From Ceratodon purpureus (lineage: Eukaryota; Streptophyta; Bryopsida; Pseudoditrichales; Ditrichaceae): a stretch of 64,000 nt of DNA. The stretch spans positions 6,300,967-6,364,966 of the forward strand of contig CM026423.1 of the NCBI GenBank assembly GCA_014871385.1, in the 5' to 3' direction. Below, one piece after another: positions 50,863 to 61,596 of this stretch; the stretch's first letter is position 1; each line of letters starts with the position of its first letter. The position numbers were made by a program, and so were the translations under genes. The notes under the pieces are model-generated. The model was not told where the DNA came from. It ran no database searches and saw nothing but the letters and a program-made list of their open reading frames with translations.

Positions 50863-51060
50863 TTTCCTATCAAATTCCCATATTTGAAAACCTATCAAAT
50901 TCGTTCATTAGATAACCATTTTCAAACCATTTTAGTGAGTAACCTGAATTGATTGATCAAGAATCATCTATTAGCGGATGCTTGGTAGGTGTGGCATCAA
51001 AGGGAGTGTGGGTGGGAATCAAGTAATCCACCTGGATTGTAGCACCAAAGGAAAGTTGTG
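50863..51060. repeat. Right half of duplication copy B
   Basis: Continues the resemblance to copy A from about 34418 onward (TATCAAATTC..ATATTTGAAAACC; GTGGCATCAAAGG versus GTGGCACCAAAGA). Confidence 0.5.
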
Positions 51061-53328
51061 AACTTAAAAGAGTTAGGATATGGCCGTGAGTGAGAAAATC
51101 AATTAACCTCCTTCCAAGACTCGCATTTGAAGTCATCAGAAAAATGGTTGCCTTATATTACTCAGTTTGGAAAATCAATTGGAAATGAAGATATTGTCCT
51201 ATGTAAATTGGGCTATTATTATGATTACACTATTTCGGACAAATAGAATTTTCCAAGTATAAGTTATACAGAAAATCCACTTGGTAATATAGGGATGGAT
51301 GCACAATCCATCAATTGAACCTTCAATTTAATCATCAAAATCATTTGGTTGCTATATAAAAAAGCACTATGCAACATTATGCCATTTGACTTTCTAAATG
51401 TATCCAAGTAATTTACTCCTAAAAGACTGAGATTGTTAATCATTAAAAACGTGTTAATGTTTATTACCTCTTGGTAAAGCAAGTCAATTCTTTTAACATT
51501 AAAGTAACATTTTTATAGAATTAAACCGTACATTATTCAATACCCCAATTTTGAGGACAATCCATTGTACAGATTGCGAGATTATTGCGAGATTGATATA
51601 AAAATGTTTTTGGTGACTGACCCGAGAGTGTACCCAAGATTTGATGCCCAAAAACTATACTTTGCAAACACAATTGAACTATGGAGGATCATCAATTCCT
51701 TTAGGTATGGATGTTAGGTATAAGCGTAGCCCTTTTCTATCTCTAAGTGCCAGTATATACTTGGAGCCAGACTAAGGGCCAACCCAAACTCTTCAAATTT
51801 CAACAAATAGGATTATTCGATTCTTCCAAATCTAGGCCAAGGGCTTTATACTAGGGCTCGGCCAAACTTCAATTTATTATGGCATCCTACGTGGCATTGT
51901 TTTGGCGCCAAAATGATGTTTGGATCTTAGTGATGCAATTGGAAGAAGGTTTCCCTTAACCCGAACTCCCAACTTGAGCCCAAACTTTGAGCTAGATTAG
52001 CAGCTGGAAAAACATTGAATCAAGCCCACCCTCCAGCCAACCCGAAATTCTCTATAAAATAAGCCTAAATAGCAACGAGGGATATCCATACTTTGACCAT
52101 TTCCATGCGCACTTGAAAGGAGGTTAATTCATTGTGAGACTCTATAGAGCCATAATTGCAACCAGAAAGGATTTTCTGCTGAAGATGACAGAAGCTTGAA
52201 TATTTCAAAAGAAAAAAAAGGTCACCTACATTTACATGCATAGAGTTTCTTTTGCACTACATGTGATAGTGCAATCGTTGCAATCAAAGCTCCTTTACTC
52301 AAATTGTGAATTTTTGAAGTGTTTTATTGACCTTGTTCTTCCTCATCTATTATTCCTTTAAGATTGCAAACCATGCTGTGCAGTGAATTCATGGTGCTCT
52401 CTACAGATTCACCAAGAAATATGGGGTCGCCATTGTAAAAGATGCCATTGCAAGGAGGCGACTCAACGACCATTCTCCATCTGTTGTTCGGCGACCAAAC
52501 AAACATTGGCACTCAAACAAACATGAATGCCAATGAAGTATTCATGCAGTTGTCCATCTAACATATAACAAAGAATTATAATTAATTAATAGTACTTCAA
52601 ATACTACTCAATTTACCGTGAATATAACACAGTGCATGCACAATTTTAAATAGCATCCAAGTACCGAAACTTTCTAGTTGTGACTCCTTTTACATATTGT
52701 TGCACAGGTAATTGCAAATCATGTGGGTGAAATTGTTGGCATTTCTTTTCGAAGCAAGAATGTCAACATGAGCATTTCTAGGCGTCCATATATAATTGTT
52801 TGTCTTTGTTTTGCACATGTATGTTTCCAAGTTGTATCGTGCTTTGGTTAGTATTAATTTCCTCTCCGTGTTGGTTAATTTTGTAATGTATATTTCCTGT
52901 AATGCCATTGGGATGCATCTGTGGAGGCTAACTCTGGGCAGCTGATTGCCCATTTGCATGGTCTACATGAAACACTGATATTCCAGAAGGAAATAAAACC
53001 TTTAAAATATGACTCCATTGCTGCTAAGTCTGTAACACGCAAGCTGCTGGAGAGGGTGATTTTTAATTATAAATAATTCTCCTGCCTACTTTCAATTGGG
53101 TCGTATGAAGTCTAGTGGTCTGAGAATACTGTGTGATAATAGGCTTCGGATACTTGCTAACGTATTCCACGTGATTGCTTACTTGGCAATCGTTGCAAAT
53201 ATTGACGTACAAGGCCTCCGATGACGTTTTGATCGTAAAGTTGATTACCTTGTACGCAAGTTAGTTAAGTCTGATTTTGAACTTCAAATAAATTGACTTG
53301 AAAAGTTTGGTTCCTTGAAATTTGACAG
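51061..53328. other. AT-rich spacer upstream of the fumarase pseudogene
   Basis: No supported gene. A minus-strand frame at 52324-52512 has a protein-like composition (RWRMVVESPPCNGIFYNGDP) but I do not recognise it. No 5' fumarase exons could be found here. Confidence 0.4.
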
Positions 53329-56272
53329 GTAAAGGAGTTCATTGGTATCGTTAAGATTGGTCGCACACACACTCAAGATGCTGTTCCAATCAACCTTGGA
53401 CAAGTTTTTAGTGCATATTCTACACAAGTATCTGCCAACACTCCATTATCTTTTTGAGCTCCTGCTTGTGATTTTCTTCATCAGTTGTGTGGAGCTTTTC
53501 AGAGGATTTTCTCCGATGAGTGGGGCCATCCGCTGTGGTGCACATCACGCATTTACACTTAATATATTCGGCTGAACATGGTGTTGTCGTCATGTATGCT
53601 AGTGTCTACAATTGTGATTCTTCGGCTTGATATTCAATCCGGTTCCTCTTTCAACTAACTAACTATTGCATATTTTGATGCCCTTTTAGAAGAAATTTCT
53701 GAGTCGGTTTTAATCATTGATAGCTTCGAATCCATTTAGTGTGACAACCTCTCTGGTAATGTTGCATGCTTGAATGCTTCTACTGCAACTTAAACTTATT
53801 AACCACAAGTTCGTCGGAACTTGGCTGAAATGATCTTCGACTGAACTTGGCTGAACCGGCGCAAGAAGCCTCACTTTTTCTTACGTCTAGCATCTACAAG
53901 GTAGCTTTGGAGGTTATGGATAAATGTGACAATCTCGAGTGTTTGGTAAAGGAATACATATTAATGCTGCACCGTGCTCACTGTTAACAACTTATTATGA
54001 ATAGCACAATTTTCACAATAAATTGTCAACTTCCTACAATCCATACGTGCTTTCAGTATCTTGCAGTGATGGTCTTACACTAATGGTCTAATATGTAAGA
54101 TAAAAGGTTGCAGTACAAGTGGCGAAAGAGATAAGTTTGATATTTGTACTGTCAGCGCCTAACAAGTTTGAGGCCTTGATATGAGCGCCACTTTTGCTGA
54201 TTTGTTTGAGCTTTAGCTCTTTTCAAGCTTGCCAACGACATTCTGTGAAGCTCTGATCATATTTCTGATGCTACACCCTAAAATATGCATACGTGGTGTG
54301 GGTCAATTATATATAGTGCCCCAAGGGCCAAGTTGGTGTTTTGTAGGAGTCCTTGGACGTAGAGCTCAGTAATTGAATGAGAGTTTTATTATTATTTCTA
54401 GCCAACGGTGATGTCGATCTGTATCATTGTCATCCTTATGTGCTAAATGTGTTTCTCCGGCTTGTGCAATCTTGCGCATCAAGTTCTTATATACAGGTTG
54501 CTTATAATATCAGGTGTGTTTGACAGCAGAATTTGCTTGAAACTTTTATGTAGACGATTAGAGCACAACTACTGGCAATTTCACTTGTATAATACTGGTA
54601 ATCTGACTTCAAGTACTGTACTATATTGGATCTAACATTATGACTTTGAATTCTCAGGAATTTGAATTTTGAAGTGGTGGCGTTTTCTGCCACTTCTATC
54701 ATAGATTCATATTCTTGTGATTAGATGGTAATGTGAGGTCCTTTCACAATGCCCTGCAGTCGACCTCGATGCGGATTACATGAGCTGATTTTACCGGAGA
54801 ATGCGCCTGGCAGCAGAATTATGCCTGTGATATCCTACACTAAGACTTCCGGCACCCCAAAGAGTTTCTATCAAAATTGTGCTTGTAATATCTGTTATTG
54901 ATTCTCGATTTCGCACACTTTTCTATCCTATGATCTTCTTTAACAAAGACTGATGAATTTGGGCACACTTCAGGGGAAGATGATTCCCACACGGTGCGAA
55001 ACATTAACAATAGTTTGCTGCCAGGTACACATTCAAAGTTTTGACTTGGAAATAATTTGGTGTCATTGATAATTTGCAGTATCATGTTCCTGCCTTAACG
55101 GATAGACTGAAGTATCGATGGCACAACTTTCCTCTATTCCAGTATTCTATCATTTCCTGCTGCATTGCAGCTGCTTGAGTCACACCTGATTCTAATATCG
55201 GTGATGAAGATCCACACAACTATCACAGTGGCAGGCTCCAATGGGCGCTTTGAATCAAATGTTTACAAGCCAGTCATGTTACTCAACGCTTTACTACAGG
55301 TATTATGTATCCAATTCGATGCTAACATGTTTCTGTAGTTTGTGCAATAGCAAATTCTAATTGTGTTTCTGCATGTAGAATTATTTGCTTCTATCACACA
55401 AATTGCATTGCTAGACACAGAGTGTTGACGTTTTTTAAATTATCGCCATGTTGCTACTTTGACAATCGATGGTGTTGCTTGGAGACGCTGTCAGGAAGAA
55501 CTCTCTGTGTTGTGGAAATTGAAGCTAATCGGAGTATATTGATGCGAAGGGTATGTCCTTTTGAGATACTAAATCACGTTCTTTCTTCCTGTCAATTAGA
55601 TCCTATTTCGTTCTACTAAAGTGGTGCTCCTTATAACTGCATGGTGTTTATTGAGTCATCCTAAAAAATTGGGCAGTTCCGCAATGATCTTTTTGTTTGT
55701 CTGACCTGTTCTGTGAATGGAAATATTGTTACCTACTGATTATGTTGCTGGGAGGTAGCTCATGTTGAACTGCAGTTGCTGATGCTTGTGACTGCTCTCA
55801 ACCTGGTAAGTGGTTTTAAAATCGTTATGCAGACTACTTTTCCCGGCTGTTATTATTCCAAATTAGATGTCTCAATCTGAAAACTGGATGTTTGTCTTGT
55901 AACGTGATTTTTAGAGCAGAAATTTGATGTTGTTGATTTCCTTCACTTGGACAGAAAATTGGTTCTTGCAAAGAAGGGAGTACACTGAAGCCTGAAAGCA
56001 AAGCATAAACATTTGTATTGTGCAATCATGAAACTAGTTTACATGATGCAGGTTCTCCTAAGTTGGTGTTTATTAGTTGAGGAAATAATCTCTTTGCATT
56101 TTCCTGCAGACAAAAAGCCTTCGTATTTGACATACATTCTGGTGTAAACATGCCCAGCATTAAGATCATCTTGTCATAATAAATGTTCTTCATGTATGTT
56201 GTGCAGGAAGCGGCTATGAGTCTCAGCTTCGATGAGTGGGTCAATTTGAAGAAAATGCTGAAACCATCTTAA
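53329..56272 (+). pseudogene. Fumarase (class II fumarate hydratase) pseudogene with introns retained
   Basis: Separate exon-like blocks with splice signals match class II fumarase in order. 53329-53427 gives [19 protein letters not shown]. 54760-54832 gives RPRCGLHELILPENAPGSRI. 55201-55299 gives ITVAGSNGRFESNVYKP. 55475-55550 gives LLGDAV.. then, after a frame change, IEANRSILMRR. 55776-55805 gives LLMLVTALNL. 56207-56272 gives EAAMSLSFDEWVNLKKML and a stop. The family signature GSSxMPxKxN is ruined (GSRIMPVIS). The 5' exons and the GTAVGTGLN/middle exons are absent. The preserved introns indicate a duplicated copy, not a retrocopy. A working fumarase must lie elsewhere in the genome. Confidence 0.85.
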
Positions 56273-58027
56273 GCACATCAGCAGTGCACAAAGGTGAGTG
56301 CAAAACGTTAAATTATTCCACTTTTGAAGCAATGGTGACTGTAAAACTTTGAATCATTTACATTCTTAGGTGCAGCTGTGTTGTCTGAAATGGGTAGAGG
56401 GTGCTCCGACTAGAACAATGACATTGCCGCAGATCCATAATCTGACTAATGGGACACTAAGGATTCTGCCAGCACTGTAGCTGTTTGAACTTTCTAACTA
56501 AAAATGCAAGGAACCATGTGAAACACGAATGCTGCATTCACCTTTTTATTCCTAGGTAGCATATTCTGGTATCATAAACTATGATTCAGAAACATAAACA
56601 GATACAATATGGTGCTTGATAGTTGACCGAAATTCTTGTTCATTTGCCACAATATCAGGAAAGTATTGCATCTTACACAGTCATCAACCACACGAAATAA
56701 CAATGTGACTTTTACAAAATACGGATTCAAATATGCAAATCTCAACATAGGCTGGAACATACCCCAGAATTTCTCCAAAATATCTTCCAACTCTTCTGTA
56801 CAAATGCTGAAAGCATGCATAGAAGCATTCTCAAAACTCTACACCCAAGAATATCAATTGTCAATGAGTCCCATTGAACGCACGATGCCAACACATTTAT
56901 GAACTGATAACCATCACAATTTTGTCATTTAAAAATATAAATGGGAAAAATTCATCTAGACTTCCTGGATATAAAATCTGGTCTTGCAAAGTATGAATCA
57001 GGCATAAATTTCTTCCACATCTCATGCCAAATTGGGTGTGTTGTGTTAATATTTACAATCTTTAAATTCCTTTTCTCCCACACAATTCTTTAATTTCAGT
57101 CAAAATTAAAGAGCCCTCTGTTTCTCTCACAATCTTGGTGGAGAGAAAATCCTAAATAGAAAAGAAATTGAGGGGCTCTACAAATGTTTTAGACAAGTAT
57201 TCCAAAGAAGGTTATACATCATCTCTAATCACAAAAATAAAAAGTTTCTCCAAGAATAATAACATAAACTTTCCCCTCCATTAAAGAACACCAGTACTGT
57301 ATCGACAACAAAAAAGCCAAACACACTCCCACAACAATAAACACATGAAAATAAAACCAAATTTTTTTTTAAAAAAATTAAAATTAAAAAATCAACTTCT
57401 TCCTTCCTTTCCCAAATCAATAGAAAGCCTATCATACTTGCACAATAAACACATGAATACAAAACCAAAATTAGATTATTATTTTGTAACTTATTATTAA
57501 AATTTATTTTAAAAATAATAATTAAAAACAAAAAAAAAAACAAAACCAATTTCTCTCTTCCTTTCCTAAGTCAATATGAGGTGTTTCCAACCCATTTCCA
57601 ACAAAGTACAGGCAATGAAAAAAACGTATGAAACTCCCGTCATTCAAGCAGGACCAAAGCACTGAGCTGCGCGCTCCATTACATGATGACCCCCATAGCA
57701 TGATTGTAACTTGGCGGAGTCATGTAAGCATTCGGTTTCCTCTTTTCTTTTCCAACACTGTACACTTTTGCCACAGCTGCAGTTAGCCACTTCAAACTGT
57801 TGGCCGGGAATGATCACAGAGCAGGATATTTGTGATTAGGTGGAGTTACAACTCCGGGTAAAAGTACCCCCGCGGGGGGTGAACCGGACGGGCAAGTGGA
57901 GGGAATGCAGCAAGTGGTTCCCTGTGAATGCATGCCCCTGAAGGCTTGCCATCACCCCACCTGGCTCCCCATGGATCCTGCATGAACACCACCATATCTC
58001 TTAGGCATCCCCCCAAACCCAAAAAAC
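56273..58027. other. AT-rich spacer
   Basis: No gene supported. A short GC-palindromic patch (CCCCCGCGGGGGG, about 57868-57880) and A-rich runs near 57360-57540 are the only marked features. Confidence 0.45.
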
Positions 58028-58104
58028 CATCCCCTCACAAAACAACAACACCAAAAAATCATCCCCTCACAAAACAACAACACCAAAAAAATCATCCCCT
58101 CATC
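58028..58104. repeat. 32-bp tandem repeat
   Basis: The unit starts CATCCCCTCACAAAACAAC at 58028, 58060 and 58093 (spacing 32 and 33 bp). The third unit is partial. Confidence 0.75.
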
Positions 58105-60339
58105 CCTTTCCTGTCCACCAGAATCATATTTGCGGTGGAGCACTTTTTAGCAACGTTTTTTTTTTTTTTTAAATTATCATTTTCTCCACCACAAACTCCC
58201 CCTCACCCCTTTATTAGTATCCTTACACCGACCCAGTTTTTACATTTTGGGTACTTGCTAATTTTATTTTGTTTTTTGTTTTTTTGTTTTTGTGAGATAA
58301 ATGGTGATAATTCCATTGGAAGAAGAGGGTATTTGCTAATTTCGTTTCTTCTTCCCACTCTGGAATGGAGCTAATTAAATGCAGTTAATCCATTGTGTGG
58401 AGGACTGTTCTGGAGCTCATCAATTGGGTAATAAGAGGTGGGTTAACAGCAGTTGGGCATTTACTCAACCCATTAGTGATGGAGTTCAAAATTTCATTAG
58501 TTCTGAGTCCTTTTGAGTTTTATTAGAGCAGTGATGAAGTTCAAAATTTAATAGTTTCCTAGTCCTTTAAAAATTTATTGGAGCAGTAATTCAGGCTGGT
58601 GATTATCATGCATATTGATGGGTTGATCTAATTATTTTATTTTATTGTGGTTCATTCAATGGGCCAGCTCCAATCAGGAGAGTTAAAAGTATATTGCTCA
58701 GATTACGTTGGGTCTTTTGGGGTTTGTTTTTTATTTTCTTCGAATTCTGTGTTAAGTTAGAGAAACTGAATGCCCTGGAGCAAAAGGTACAAGTGTTTGT
58801 AAAGTTACACAACTTGATTGAACTGTTGGTTCTTTTTTTCTGTATTGATTTATTGTTGTATGGTTATTTTTATTTAATGATTGAGTCAGGATTCAGGACG
58901 GTCAGGTGTGAGAGATGAATCTGGGATTCTTGCCCCCAGCACTAGCAGAGGCAGGGAGGATAGTATCTAGAGAAAGGAGATATTACTGTGTGGAACTTGG
59001 TAAAAACTGCGAGGCGATCTTTGTTTGTGTCAAAGGGAAAACTGCGGAAAAAATCTAGAAGCGTGGTGGGCCATAGCCACTAGGTTGGTATGGAATGGCC
59101 AGGCAGCTTGCCATGTTGTGTGTCTCAATGATCTTTTCTGCATCAACATGAATCCTGCGTCCATTCTCTTTCTCCACCTCCTGTTGCATGCAACTAGCAA
59201 AGATCTGTCCTCCTGCAGTAGCCTGATGCAATTGACCATCATGCAACCACTTTCTCACTTGCATGAGGGCGGGACTCGTCATTAACTTTCAAATTCTAGG
59301 ACAGTTGTGGATTATATGTTGTGAAATTAAAATCCATGTCCATCGGTGGTTTGCAGGGCTTTCACTGTATGGTACTCAGAAACTGGGTTCATCGTCAAGA
59401 GGACTTGCTGTACTGTATCAAATTCTGAACCACACTGGATGGGAGGTACTACGCATTTCCTTGATATTTCATGGAATCATGGATAAGAGGCTTGTTGTAC
59501 ACTGCTGGTGGTTGGGAAGGGGCTGCACAATTTATCAATCTGTACTTTTCGAATGGGTATTCAACATCGATTTTCATACATATATCAATGTGAAAGAGCG
59601 GTGATATCATACACAGGTATAGTACAAACGCAGCCTCAATCAATCAATATTTGTAACTTGCCCCGGGCAACAGGAGAAGATATTTTCAAATGTGATATTA
59701 TCTCATCAGCGTTGCCATGCATGCTTGTTCAGTTTCCCTTAGAACAAGAAGACGAAGTTGAAGGAACCCAGGTACCATATGGAGGGTATTATGCCTTAGA
59801 TGAGAATGCCGGGGATTCATCGTGCATTATTCACCACTGCACACTTTCACAAAGACACAAAATCACTGGATTTTCTGTCAAAAAAACTACCCCATTTTAT
59901 CCAGCTTGTGTGAACATGTGAAAGCCATATTTAAATGTTCCTTGAAATATCTGCTGGTACTGATCTACCAAGCCAACTCACATGGGTTCACAATATGATT
60001 ATAATATTCCAATTAGTGTGGAACGTTGAATAATTATCCCAGGGCCCAGGGGGCCACATCATATTCTCTGAACATGAACAGTGAATGCAACTTGCATGGG
60101 CGGCGTCTAATGAGACTGGACTTTGACTCCATTCCTGAGAGTATAAAAGGATGAACTGTATAAAAAGGAAACCATTACCTAGACAGATAATTGCTAGGAA
60201 ATTGGAATTGGGATTCAGCCACAAGGCCCATAACTTTTCAAAGAACTTACTAGTGGTAAGTTCTAAGAATATCTGATGTAGTTTCTGCTTAGTTCTACGT
60301 CAATGCCCAGAAGTTCACGTTCTCTCACCATGCCCTAGA
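58105..60339. other. Spacer with unrecognised frames
   Basis: Poly-T (58158-58171) and AT-rich DNA. The frame at 59508-59921 is the most protein-like (LPRATGEDIFKCDIIS; VPYGGYYALDENAGDSSCII), but I cannot name a family and see no other exons. It may be a gene fragment or chance. Confidence 0.3.
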
Positions 60340-60900
60340 GCCTGGCGTCTCATTCTATCCCCCATCGAGCGGGGTCTCTTTATTTTCCCCCATCAAGAGG
60401 TGCTACCAAACCACAACCGCTGGTTCGGTAGCTACGCTCGGTGGGTTCCATTTTGCTGCCCCTCCCCGTTTTGGGGTCCTGGGGTCTTTTTTGGGTTTTT
60501 TTTTTTAATTTATTTGGAGCCGTAGGCCCCAAATTACCCTAGAGAAGTCCTCATGAGATCACTATGACCCCCACTCAAGGCAAATAATAGGGGTAGAGAT
60601 TTGCCCCCGAGCCTGGCATCCGACCCACCCCCCAAGCACCGCTTGATAGGGGTAAATAGACAGATCCCATCAAGCGTGGCTCGGTTGCCAGGTTCGGTGG
60701 CGGCCAAAATTCTGCCCCTCCCCGTTTTGGGGTCCTGGGGTCTTTTTTTTGTTTTTGTTTTTGTAAATTTGGGCTAGTAGGCCCCAAATTACCCTAGAAG
60801 ATCCCCTTGAAATCACGAGGACCCCCACTCAAGGCAAATAATAGGGGCAAAGATTTGCCCCCCCCTCCCAACAGAACCTGGCCTTCGAGCCACGCTTGAT
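60340..60900. repeat. 256-bp tandem duplication
   Basis: The block CTGCCCCTCCCCGTTTTGG starts at 60456 and again at 60712. The following GGGGTCCTGGGGTC, GGCCCCAAATTACCCTAGA, CCCCCACTCAAGGCAAATAA and AGATTTGCCCCC blocks recur in the same order. A third partial unit begins near 60880. G-rich and C-rich runs make it stand out from the AT-rich spacer. No coding content. Confidence 0.75.
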
Positions 60901-61232
60901 GGGGGGGTTTAGACACACTCTGGAGCCTGGACCTTCGTCCGATGAGGGTTGTTTTCTGTTCCGTGCAATGAAATTCGTTCATTTGCCTAAAACTAAATAA
61001 ATAATATGTAGTTTATTGCTAGGATTACATGTAGGAAATATTGAAATTGACGTTTTCTAGCTATACATAGTAATCACCTTCAAGTGGGGGTTCAAGCATT
61101 AACATTTTTTTAAATTCAATTTGTTAGAGCAAGTTTGCAATGAGTTAATCCTGACAACGAAGTGGTTATTTACATCTTTTGTGATGGTTTAATTGTAGTC
61201 CTATTCTTGTAATGCCCATTTCGAGTTAAACA

Positions 61233-61582
61233 AAGGCACCACAGTCGTGGTGTAGGGATTTGTGTCATAGCACACCGGTGAGGTGGTTGTGAGTTCGAAT
61301 CTTAACGCCAACGTCGTGCCTACTACCATAGTCCACCCAACTATGGTTAGGGGGTCTTGAGACCTTGTTGCATGGATACCCAAAAAGTCCTTGGGGGGAT
61401 GACATGTCGATCATCTTCTAAGCACTTCGTGTAGAGAGGCCCTTAGTGTAGAAAAGTTTTTACCTTCGAAAGGAAAGAGTAGCTCTAGATTCATTATCCC
61501 TTATCCAATGGCCATCAGATTAGTGAATAAAATGAACAAATACTGTATTCACGCGGCCCCTTCGAGGCCGGAGTTCTTCTTT
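61233..61582 (+). mobile_element. tRNA-related SINE with a 14-bp target duplication
   Basis: The head has RNA polymerase III promoter-like boxes: an A-box-like CGTGGTGTAGGG at 61246-61257 and a B box GAGTTCGAATCT at 61291-61302 (consensus GGTTCGANTCC). The direct repeat TTTCGAGTTAAACA flanks it exactly at 61219-61232 and 61583-61596. The tail is T-rich (TTCTTCTTTTT). Length is about 350 bp, a normal plant SINE size. Confidence 0.8.
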
Positions 61583-61596
61583 TTTCGAGTTAAACA

